In this document: positions 1 through 7,482 of the stretch, piece by piece
How positions within the stretch are numbered: position 1 is the first letter of the stretch
Layout: the number at the start of each line of letters is the position of its first letter
NCBI GenBank assembly: GCA_024653355.1
Contig: JANLFQ010000002.1
Coordinates: forward strand, 248,001-312,000
Origin: a candidate division WOR-3 bacterium
GTDB taxonomy: Bacteria; Hydrothermota; Tepidihabitantia; Tepidihabitantales; Tepidihabitantaceae
DNA length: 64,000 bases
Direction: 5' to 3'
The notes under the pieces: generated by a model
Database searches by the model: none
Seen by the model: the letters and a program-made list of their open reading frames with translations, nothing else
What the model was told of the DNA's origin: nothing
Made by a program: the position numbers and the translations under genes

Positions 1-630
1 CATCAGATGTACCCATCAATTGCGGTGAATCCAGTGACCGGGAATCCCCATATCTTATGGCAGTCTTATGGCACCGACAACCACCGGCGGATTGTGCACC
101 GTTTTCGCACCGGTGCGGGCTGGCAGTTAGCGGACACCGTTTCCGGAACCGGGGATACTTTGAACCAGGAGCCGGGTCAGATTGTTTTCACCCGCAACGG
201 TATGGGTTATGCTCTCTGGACCGGGAAGAGCGAATCTTCGCTTGTTGTGGTGCAGGTGCGGTGTGCGGAAAGGGCGGTTAATGGGGTCTGGGGTCATGCC
301 TATGATGTTACCCGGGCAACAAACACGCGGGAAAGACCGGCGGTTGCTGCGGGTAACGGTGGCGCACCAGATGACATCGTGGCAATCTGGACCGATTATC
401 GGGATGGCAATGCGGAGATGTACTTTGCCAGTGCCAGCCCTGCCCAGTTTATTCAAGAGGGGGTGCGGTTTGAACCGAAAACGGTGCCGGCAACATTAGT
501 TTCCCGCAATTGGTCTGGTTTCAAAGGGCAACTATTTGACCCGCTGGGCAGAAAGGTGGGGCAGTTGAAGCCCGGACTGTACTTTTTAAAAAATGGGGCA
601 GACTGTTATCGGCTGGTGGTGGTAAAGTAA
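1..630 (+). CDS. C-terminal part of a secreted beta-propeller protein with sorting tail (partial)
   Basis: The reading frame is open from the first base, so the N-terminus lies outside the window. The visible part has propeller-type blades with the phrases YPSIAVNPVTG and HILWQSYG, closely matching the N-terminal blades of the next gene. It ends in a short tail (FDPLGRKVGQLKPGLYFLKNG, then a basic end) like the last strands of Por/type IX secretion sorting domains. This suggests an exported, surface-bound or released protein. The residues before the tail (PATLVSRNWSGFKGQLFDPLG) are shorter than a full sorting domain, so the tail may be reduced. Substrate and role are unknown. Confidence 0.6.
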   Translation, partial: HQMYPSIAVNPVTGNPHILWQSYGTDNHRRIVHRFRTGAGWQLADTVSGTGDTLNQEPGQIVFTRNGMGYALWTGKSESSLVVVQVRCAERAVNGVWGHAYDVTRATNTRERPAVAAGNGGAPDDIVAIWTDYRDGNAEMYFASASPAQFIQEGVRFEPKTVPATLVSRNWSGFKGQLFDPLGRKVGQLKPGLYFLKNGADCYRLVVVK

Positions 631-638
631 AATTTTGC

Positions 639-667
639 TTGACAAGCAGAGATGGTGGTGTTATAAT
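639..667 (+). promoter_or_regulatory. Consensus sigma-70-type promoter for the 791 gene
   Basis: TTGACA at 639-644 and TATAAT at 662-667 are separated by 17 bp, a perfect match to consensus in both boxes. The start point would be near 674, giving a leader of about 117 nt before the ATG at 791. Confidence 0.85.
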
Positions 668-718
668 TAAGCGCCACCAGGAAGGGTGACATCCGAATTA
701 AAAGCGGTAAGTAAAAGT

Positions 719-754
719 GCGCCCGGACGCAGGGCTGTTGGCGTAAACGGGCGC
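719..754 (+). promoter_or_regulatory. Structured 5' leader hairpin
   Basis: In the leader of the 791 gene, GCGCCCG (719-725) pairs with CGGGCGC (748-754). Inside it ACGC (727-730) pairs with GCGT (741-744) around a 10-nt loop. The Shine-Dalgarno AAGGAGG lies 24 nt downstream. It could stabilise the mRNA or regulate translation; no known riboswitch is recognised. Confidence 0.4.
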
Positions 755-790
755 TGAGCATCAAAGGTAAAACAAAAAAGGAGGCTAAGT

Positions 791-3700
791 ATGCGTAAAT
801 GGGTAACACTCTCCCTGCTTCTCCTCGCGGTGGTGGCTTTTGCCGCAACACCAGAGCCACCCCGGATTGACCCGGAAACGGGTCTGCATGAGGAGATTCT
901 GCCGGAGAGGGTAACGCAAAAACAGCCGGGACAGCCGAGCGAGGAGTACTTGCAGTTCCTCGCCAGGCAGGCTGAAGGGCAGTGGGCAGAGACCGATGCC
1001 CAGTGGGGTGATACGGTTCGGTTAACCAACAACTCGGTCACGGACTACACCGCACAATACGGCCGCGAGGCGGTGGCGGTTGACCCGTCAGGCAGAGTCC
1101 ATGTGGTCTGGATGTCTTATCAGACACCGGGCACATATTCACCGCAGGTTTATTACAAGCGGTATTATCCGGGCTCGGGCTGGACTTCAGACACCTGCAT
1201 CAGCGCCGATTTAGCCACATCCGGCTACTCTTATTATCCGTCAATCGCGGTTGACTCTTCGGGCTATGTCCATGTGGTCTGGTACCATTACAAGGTTGCG
1301 AGTGCACCGACCGGTTATTACATCGCCTATAAGCGGTGTATTCCCACCTCATCGGGCAATGGTGGCTGGGATTTGACCAGCACCCGAATCACCGAAGACA
1401 CCTTACTCTGGTACAAATACTATCCTTCAATCGCCTGCACACCGAACGGCAATGTCCATGTAGTCTGGTACACCTATTATTCTACTTTGGGCTATGCGAT
1501 TGGCTACAAGGAGCGGACATCATCAGGCTGGCAGCCCAGGGTCTGGGTTGACTCCGGTTCTACGAGCCAGTACAAGTGGGCACCGGATGTGGCAGGCGGC
1601 AGGGATAACAATGTCCATGTGGTCTATTACGGTTATCATTCCAGTTCCTCTTATTATCAGGTACTATATCGGGGCAGGTTTGCGGGCACCTGGGGCGCAA
1701 TCCAGAATGCGTCTAAGTGGCCGTATTACTGCTACTATCCGTCTGTGGCGGTCAACCCGACCAACAACCGTCCGGCAATTACCACCTGGACCTATACCAT
1801 GCCCAACTACTGGTATCTGGTTGGCTTCAAACAGAGGCTGGGCAGTGGCTCTGCCGACACCTGGCCCAACGCCTTTGAGGTTGCCAATGATACCCTGCTC
1901 TATGTCGTTAGTAGTTACGGCGCGTGTTTGAACTTTACCAAAGACGGCAGGGCGCATGTGGTCTGGTCGGGCTATGCCTCATCCAGCGAGACCAATTACG
2001 GAATAATGTACAACTCACGCAGTCCAGCCGGTGCCTGGGGCAATATCGAGCGGGTGTGCTATGTTCCGAGTTATTATCAGTATTATCCCTCAATCAACAG
2101 CGGTGGCAGTGGGGCAGACTCGCTGGCGGTCCATGTGGTCTGGATTGGTACCCACCCGGGCAACTATGAGGTTTACTATCGGAAGGGCGCACCACCGGCA
2201 CCTAACGACATCGGTGTCAGTAAAATCGTTTCGCCTGATGGTATGGTGGGACCAGGTTCAGTTCAGCCCGCTGCCTGGGTGAAGAACTATGGAACCGCTT
2301 CCCAGTCCAACTTCCAGGTGAAGATGGACATCGGCACAACATACAGCAGCACCGTTACGGTGACCAGTTCAGTTGGACCCGGCGAATCGCTTCTGGTCAA
2401 CAACTTCTCAACCTGGAATGCGACAAGCGGTAATTATGTTGTGCGCTGCTCAACCCGACTTACCGGTGATGCCAATCCCAGTAATGACCGGAGGATAACC
2501 ACGGTTACGGTTATGGACTGGATTGAGCAGTTTGAGTTATCCAATGGCAACTACCGTAAATCCGGCGGCTGGGATTGGGGCACGCCGGGTTCAAACCGTC
2601 CGCCCGCCAAGTCGGGTAGCAAAGTGTGGGGCAATGTTTTGAGCGGTTATTACAGCAACAATGCCGTTGATTCGCTCATCTCCTGCCGGCTAATTGCGAC
2701 CCAGAACAACCCGATTATAATGTTCTACCACTGGCTGTACTGCGAGTCCTACTGGGATGGTGGTGGTGTTTATTACAGTACTAATGACGGTGCTACCTGG
2801 ACCTTGATGTATCCAGATACCACGGGCGGCAGAAGGCCGTATTACGGCACACTGTCAACCGGTCATATCGGCTGGTCCGGCTCAATCCCGAGCTGGGAGG
2901 TTGCCAAGTTCAATGTGCCGGTTACCACTGGGACTCCGTTCCGGGTGATGTGGCTATTCACCTCGGACGCATCGGTTACCTATGATGGTGGCTGGCTGAT
3001 TGACGATGTTGCCGGGCTGGGTTGCCGCTTGCCGATTGATGTGGGCGCAACCGAAATTCTGGCGCCGACCGGTGATATTCCGTATGGTGTGCCGGTGACA
3101 CCGCAGGCTAAGGTCTGGAACTTCGGTTCTGGTACCCAGACCTTCCCGGTTGAGTTCACGATTGGCTCGGTTTATGTTGACACCCAGACGGTTTCTAACC
3201 TGGCACCGAATGATTCGGTAGTGGTTAGTTTTGACCCCTGGACACCGACCACCATCGGTGACCATACCACCCGTTGCGTGACACTACTCGGTACTGACGA
3301 GGTACCGGGCAACGATACGGTGACTGGCTCCACCTTTGTGTATCTGGTTGATGTCCAGCCGACTGAAATCGTCGCGCCTAAGGGCGAGGTTGACTCTGGT
3401 GCGGTCATCAGCCCCAGGGTCAAGGTGCGCAACAACGGCACCGCCCCGGCATCGTTCTACACGCGGGTGCGGATTGGCGATTCGTACAACCAGGCACGAC
3501 TGGTGGTTGCCCTTGGTGTGGGTGAAGAGCGGACTGTCACCGGATTCCCGAACTGGACCGTGCCGGCTTACGGTGTGTACCAGGTTCGTTGCACAACCGA
3601 GTTGACCGGCGATATGATAACTTCCAACGACCTGATGATTGACTCGTGCTGGGCGTTCCTGCGCGATGTCGCGGTTAATGCAATCGTTGAGCCAACCGGC

Positions 3701-5218
3701 ACGATTGTGGTTGGTACGACCGTCACACCGCGGGCAACGGTGCAGAACCTCGGCAGCAATCCGGCGGACTTTGACCTGCATTTTGAAATCCTGGACGAGG
3801 CGAGCACGGTGGTTTATGACCAGACCGCAACGCTGACCCTGGATCCGGGTGAAGAGTTGACCTATGCGTTCAGCACCACCTGGGATGCCTCAACACCGGG
3901 CAACTACACGGCGCGGGCGACCGCGATAATGACCGGTGATGCAGACCCGAGCAACAACCAGCAGACTTCGCCGTTCACGGTCAGGCCTTTGGGCAATCCG
4001 GGCTGGACCGAGAAGGCGCAGGTACCCGGACCGGTCAAAGACGGTGGTTTCCTCGCATTCAATCCGGACGACGGGTTAATCTATGCTGCCCGGGGCAACA
4101 AGGCGGCTGACTTCTACTCCTATGACCCGAACACCGATGTCTGGACACCACTTACTCCGATGCTTACGCCCAGTGGCAGGATGCCATCAAAGGGTGCGAA
4201 CGGCTGCTATGGTGACGGCTATATCTACGCCACGGTCGGCAACAACACCCAGGACTTTATCCGGTACTCGATTGAAGGCAACACCTGGGAGCCGCTGCAG
4301 CCGGTACCGCTGGGCACCAGTGGCAAGAAGGTCAAGGGCGGCACCGATATGGTGTATGTGGTGCAGAACGACACCGGCTATGTGTACCTGTTGAAGGGAT
4401 ACAAGCAGGAGTTCTACCGCTACAACACCGTGAGCGGTGTCTGGGAGCCGCTGCCTGATGCGCCGGCGGGTGTTAAGGCGAAGTGGGACAAGGGCTCCTG
4501 GCTGGTGTATGACGGTGCGAACGCGCTCTTTGCGCACAAGGCGAAGTACGGCGAGATGTGGACGTTTGACCTGACAACCGGGCAGTGGGGCGCGACTGCG
4601 CTGCCGGGCATCCCGACCGCAAGTAGCAAGACCGGCAAGAACAAGAAGTCCAAGGACGGCTCGGATGCGGTGTTCTACAACGGGTTCATCTATGCGCTCA
4701 AGGGTGGCAACACCTGCGAATGGTGGCAGTGCGATGTTGCGGGTGGCACCTATGCCTGGACCGAACTTGACCCGATGCCTGAGGTTGGTATGAGCGGCAG
4801 GAAGAAACGGGTCAAGGCGGGTGGCGCGGTTGCCAGCACCGACAACGGGCTGTTCTATGCGTTCAAGGGTGGCAAGACCCAGGAGTTCTGGTGCTACTAC
4901 GAGCCGACGGTGTTCGCCGCCAAGCCGGAGCGCTCGGGCGTGATGGCGCAGCAGGTGAGCAGCGGCCGGTTCAACTTCAGCGTGACGCCCAATCCGGTGG
5001 TCAAGGGCTTTGGCATCCTGTCCTACAGTGTGCCGCAGGCTGCACCGGCGCGGGTGACCGTGTTTGATGTGACCGGAAGAACGGTGAGCACGTTCAACTT
5101 TGTTGCATCGGGCACGGGCACGCACAGCCTTGACCTGCGCAATCTGGCATCAGGTATTTACCTGGTGAAGTTTGAGAGCGCGGGTGCAAGCGCGAGCCAG
5201 AAGCTCATCGTCCGCTAA
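791..5218 (+). CDS. Large secreted propeller/CARDB protein with type IX-like sorting domain
   Basis: 1475 aa. A signal peptide occupies residues 1-19 (cut near AFA-ATP). A propeller with repeated YPSIAVDSSGYVHVVW-type blades fills about 70-470. A CARDB-like Ig repeat (DIGVSKIVSPDG) follows at about 474-575. A jelly-roll-like segment with YYSTNDGATW lies at about 577-745. Three more CARDB-like repeats (D-V/I-ATEILAPTG type) run from 749 to 1065. A six-bladed Lys-rich propeller spans about 1070-1380, each blade starting K-[DGA]-G and carrying a KGN/KGG-type motif. The sorting tail is at about 1394-1475 (VTPNPVV, FDVTGRTV, LASGIYLVKF). The start follows AAGGAGG by 6 bp. Three other genes here share the six-bladed module. 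Probably exported through a Por-like pathway beside the PorV homologue at 17.3 kb; ligand unknown. Confidence 0.8.
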   Translation: MRKWVTLSLLLLAVVAFAATPEPPRIDPETGLHEEILPERVTQKQPGQPSEEYLQFLARQAEGQWAETDAQWGDTVRLTNNSVTDYTAQYGREAVAVDPSGRVHVVWMSYQTPGTYSPQVYYKRYYPGSGWTSDTCISADLATSGYSYYPSIAVDSSGYVHVVWYHYKVASAPTGYYIAYKRCIPTSSGNGGWDLTSTRITEDTLLWYKYYPSIACTPNGNVHVVWYTYYSTLGYAIGYKERTSSGWQPRVWVDSGSTSQYKWAPDVAGGRDNNVHVVYYGYHSSSSYYQVLYRGRFAGTWGAIQNASKWPYYCYYPSVAVNPTNNRPAITTWTYTMPNYWYLVGFKQRLGSGSADTWPNAFEVANDTLLYVVSSYGACLNFTKDGRAHVVWSGYASSSETNYGIMYNSRSPAGAWGNIERVCYVPSYYQYYPSINSGGSGADSLAVHVVWIGTHPGNYEVYYRKGAPPAPNDIGVSKIVSPDGMVGPGSVQPAAWVKNYGTASQSNFQVKMDIGTTYSSTVTVTSSVGPGESLLVNNFSTWNATSGNYVVRCSTRLTGDANPSNDRRITTVTVMDWIEQFELSNGNYRKSGGWDWGTPGSNRPPAKSGSKVWGNVLSGYYSNNAVDSLISCRLIATQNNPIIMFYHWLYCESYWDGGGVYYSTNDGATWTLMYPDTTGGRRPYYGTLSTGHIGWSGSIPSWEVAKFNVPVTTGTPFRVMWLFTSDASVTYDGGWLIDDVAGLGCRLPIDVGATEILAPTGDIPYGVPVTPQAKVWNFGSGTQTFPVEFTIGSVYVDTQTVSNLAPNDSVVVSFDPWTPTTIGDHTTRCVTLLGTDEVPGNDTVTGSTFVYLVDVQPTEIVAPKGEVDSGAVISPRVKVRNNGTAPASFYTRVRIGDSYNQARLVVALGVGEERTVTGFPNWTVPAYGVYQVRCTTELTGDMITSNDLMIDSCWAFLRDVAVNAIVEPTGTIVVGTTVTPRATVQNLGSNPADFDLHFEILDEASTVVYDQTATLTLDPGEELTYAFSTTWDASTPGNYTARATAIMTGDADPSNNQQTSPFTVRPLGNPGWTEKAQVPGPVKDGGFLAFNPDDGLIYAARGNKAADFYSYDPNTDVWTPLTPMLTPSGRMPSKGANGCYGDGYIYATVGNNTQDFIRYSIEGNTWEPLQPVPLGTSGKKVKGGTDMVYVVQNDTGYVYLLKGYKQEFYRYNTVSGVWEPLPDAPAGVKAKWDKGSWLVYDGANALFAHKAKYGEMWTFDLTTGQWGATALPGIPTASSKTGKNKKSKDGSDAVFYNGFIYALKGGNTCEWWQCDVAGGTYAWTELDPMPEVGMSGRKKRVKAGGAVASTDNGLFYAFKGGKTQEFWCYYEPTVFAAKPERSGVMAQQVSSGRFNFSVTPNPVVKGFGILSYSVPQAAPARVTVFDVTGRTVSTFNFVASGTGTHSLDLRNLASGIYLVKFESAGASASQKLIVR

Positions 5219-5236
5219 ACTCGAGTACGAGTGGCA

Positions 5237-5267
5237 AAGGGGGGCGTTAACGCCCCCCTTCTTTTTT
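5237..5267 (+). terminator. Rho-independent terminator after the 791 gene
   Basis: A perfect 10-bp stem, AAGGGGGGCG with CGCCCCCCTT, closes over a TTAA loop (5237-5260). It is followed by C and a run of six T, 18 bp after the stop codon. Confidence 0.9.
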
Positions 5268-5356
5268 GCCACCGGCACCCTTTCCCCGCTAAAGCAGGGG
5301 TGGTGCGATGAAGAAGCGATGAAGAAGTAGGGATACGAAATGGGGCAGGAGAGTTG

Positions 5357-5385
5357 TTGACAGTATGAGCCAACGAAGGTAAAAT
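5357..5385 (+). promoter_or_regulatory. Promoter of deoC-kbl with almost no leader
   Basis: TTGACA at 5357-5362, a 17-bp spacer, and TAAAAT at 5380-5385. The start point is predicted at about 5392-5394, only a few bases before the ATG at 5398. The in-frame GTG at 5386 lies upstream of the start point, so it cannot be the initiator from this promoter. Confidence 0.75.
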
Positions 5386-5397
5386 GTGGTTTCACAG

Positions 5398-6057
5398 ATG
5401 GAAACAGTTGCCCGATATATTGACCATACCCTTTTGAAGCCGGAGGCGGTGCCCGAGGATATTGTAAGGTTGTGTGAGGAGGCGCAGCGATACCGGTTTG
5501 CAACGGTCTGCGTGAACTCAGGATATGTTGAACTGGCGGCACAAAAAGTTGCGGGAACAGGGGTCGGGGTTTGTTCGGTTGTCGGGTTTCCGCTCGGTGC
5601 GTGTTTGACCAGGGTGAAGGCGGCAGAGGCAAAGGCGGCGGTGCAGGCGGGCGCGAGTGAACTTGATATGGTGATGAACATCGGGCTTTTTAAGGCGCAG
5701 GATTATGAGCGGGTGCGCGATGACATCCGGGCGGTGGTTGCGGAAGCCGAAGGCAGGGTGGTGAAGGTGATAATTGAAACCGGGCTTCTGACCGCGGCGG
5801 AGAAGAGAGGGGCAACTGAACTGGTGATTGAAGCCGGTGCCCATTTTGTTAAAACTTGTACCGGGTTTTTAGGTGGGGGGGCAACAAAGGAGGATGTGGA
5901 ACTTCTGGCGCAGGTTGCCCGAGGTCGAATCGGGGTCAAGGCGTCAGGCGGGATTCGTTCTTTTAAGCAGGCAATGGCGCTGATTGCGGCGGGTGCAACC
6001 CGTTTGGGGACAAGCGCGGGCGTTGCCATTGTTAATGAGGAAAAAGTTCAAACTTAA
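5398..6057 (+). CDS. deoC: Deoxyribose-phosphate aldolase
   Basis: 219 aa cytoplasmic TIM-barrel class I aldolase. It interconverts 2-deoxyribose 5-phosphate with glyceraldehyde 3-phosphate and acetaldehyde in deoxynucleoside breakdown. Family landmarks are YIDHTLLKPEA near the N-terminus, VVGFPLGA, ELDMVMNIG, the Schiff-base lysine region VVKVIIETGLL, KTCTGF, and the second lysine in GVKASGGIRSF. Length is normal for the family. ATG 5398 is chosen over GTG 5386 because the -10 box ends at 5385, and the protein then begins METVARYIDHT as expected. There is no Shine-Dalgarno, which fits near-leaderless translation. kbl follows 9 bp downstream. Confidence 0.95.
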   Translation: METVARYIDHTLLKPEAVPEDIVRLCEEAQRYRFATVCVNSGYVELAAQKVAGTGVGVCSVVGFPLGACLTRVKAAEAKAAVQAGASELDMVMNIGLFKAQDYERVRDDIRAVVAEAEGRVVKVIIETGLLTAAEKRGATELVIEAGAHFVKTCTGFLGGGATKEDVELLAQVARGRIGVKASGGIRSFKQAMALIAAGATRLGTSAGVAIVNEEKVQT

Positions 6058-6066
6058 GGAGGAGTT

Positions 6067-7326
6067 ATGGCATATGGTTCAATAAAGGACTTTTTGCAGA
6101 ACGAGTTAAAGACGGTTCGGGAGCAGGGGTTGTATAAAGAAGAGCGGTACATTCACACCCCGCAGGGAGCAAGGATTGCGGTTGAGTATCCGGAAGGCGC
6201 ACCGCAGAAGGAGGTTTTGAACTTCTGCGCCAATAACTACTTAGGTCTTTCCAGCCATCCGGAGGTAATCAAGGCGGCGCATGAGGCGCTGGAGAAGTGG
6301 GGCTACGGGCTGTCTTCGGTGCGGTTTATCTGCGGTACCCAGGCTTTGCACCGGCAACTGGAAAGGAAGGTTGCCGAGTTTCTGGGGATGGAGGATGCGA
6401 TTCTCTACTCGTCCTGCTTTGATGCCAATGGCGGGCTGTTTGAGGTGCTTTTGGGTGCCGAGGATGCCATCATCACCGACCAGTTGAATCACGCTTCAAT
6501 TATCGACGGTATCAGGCTGTGTAAGGTGCCGAAGGAGCGGCGGTTGATTTACAAACATTCGGATATGGCGGACCTGGAGGCGAAACTGAAGGAGGCACGG
6601 GAAAAGGGTGCAAGGTTTGTGATGATTGCAACCGATGGCGCATTTTCAATGGACGGTGATGTGGCGAAACTGAATGAGATTGTACCGCTGGCAGAGAAGT
6701 ACGATGCGCTGGTGATGATTGACGATTCGCATGCAACCGGGTTTATGGGCAAAACCGGCCGGGGCACACACGAGTATCACAATGTGATGGGAAAGGTGGA
6801 CATCATCACAACCACTTTTGGCAAGGCGATGGGCGGTGCTTCGGGCGGGGTTACCGCGGCGCGCAAGGAGATTGTGGAGATTTTACGGCAGCGTTCCCGG
6901 CCTTATCTTTTCTCCAATACGCTCTGCCCGGTGGTGGCGGCAGCGACATTAAGGGTGATTGAGATTCTGTCGGAGACGACCGAGCGCCGGGACAAACTGG
7001 AGCGGAATACGAAGTACTTCCGCAAGGCGATGACCGAGGCGGGTTTTGACATCAAACCCGGCGACCATCCGATTGTGCCGATTATGCTCTACAATGCGAA
7101 ACTGGCACAGGATTTTGCCCGGGATTTGTACTTTGAGGGGATTTATGTGATTGGGTTCTTCTATCCGGTGGTGCCGCGCGGTCAGGCACGGATTCGGGTG
7201 CAGTTGTCCGCAGCGCACGACCAGGAGCATCTGGACCAGGCGATTGCGGCGTTTGTCAAAGTGGGCAAGAAGTACGAAATCCTGGGCAAGAGCCGGGAGG
7301 AGATTGTTGCCCGCTATGGAGAATAG
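6067..7326 (+). CDS. kbl: Glycine C-acetyltransferase (2-amino-3-ketobutyrate CoA ligase)
   Basis: 419 aa PLP enzyme of the alpha-oxoamine synthase family. It cleaves 2-amino-3-ketobutyrate with CoA to glycine and acetyl-CoA, the second step of threonine breakdown. Visible landmarks are [41 protein letters not shown], the [12 protein letters not shown] aspartate-histidine motif, and the PLP-lysine segment [14 protein letters not shown]. The Shine-Dalgarno AAGGAGG precedes ATG. It is co-transcribed with deoC. No threonine dehydrogenase (tdh) is present in the window. Closely related synthases (BioF, HemA) are possible, but the N-terminal and PLP-site motifs fit Kbl best. Confidence 0.9.
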   Translation: MAYGSIKDFLQNELKTVREQGLYKEERYIHTPQGARIAVEYPEGAPQKEVLNFCANNYLGLSSHPEVIKAAHEALEKWGYGLSSVRFICGTQALHRQLERKVAEFLGMEDAILYSSCFDANGGLFEVLLGAEDAIITDQLNHASIIDGIRLCKVPKERRLIYKHSDMADLEAKLKEAREKGARFVMIATDGAFSMDGDVAKLNEIVPLAEKYDALVMIDDSHATGFMGKTGRGTHEYHNVMGKVDIITTTFGKAMGGASGGVTAARKEIVEILRQRSRPYLFSNTLCPVVAAATLRVIEILSETTERRDKLERNTKYFRKAMTEAGFDIKPGDHPIVPIMLYNAKLAQDFARDLYFEGIYVIGFFYPVVPRGQARIRVQLSAAHDQEHLDQAIAAFVKVGKKYEILGKSREEIVARYGE

Positions 7327-7410
7327 AGCCCGAATTCGGGAAAAATTAACGGCGAATTTTAAGGCGGTTAGATAACCTCCGGTTTTAGAACCGGTTAGAA
7401 GTACAGAAAG

Positions 7411-7449
7411 CAATCCCCGGAACGGTCGAGAGGGCCGTTTCGGGGATTG
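7411..7449. terminator. Bidirectional terminator between convergent genes
   Basis: A stem of about 17 bp with two G-T wobbles and loop GAGAG (left arm from CAATCCCCGG, right arm to CGGGGATTG) lies between kbl and the minus-strand 7483 gene. T-runs are weak on both sides, so termination efficiency is uncertain. A smaller hairpin CCGGTT-TTAG-AACCGG lies just before it at about 7379-7394. Confidence 0.65.
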
Positions 7450-7482
7450 TATTGTCCGGCGCTTTCGCTACCGGTTTACAGG

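Noticed and set aside
4187-5125. 312-aa open frame on the minus strand
   Set aside because: It is antisense to the 791 gene, its translation is Arg/His/Leu-rich with no family resemblance, and it has no promoter or Shine-Dalgarno. It is a shadow of the GC-biased coding frame.
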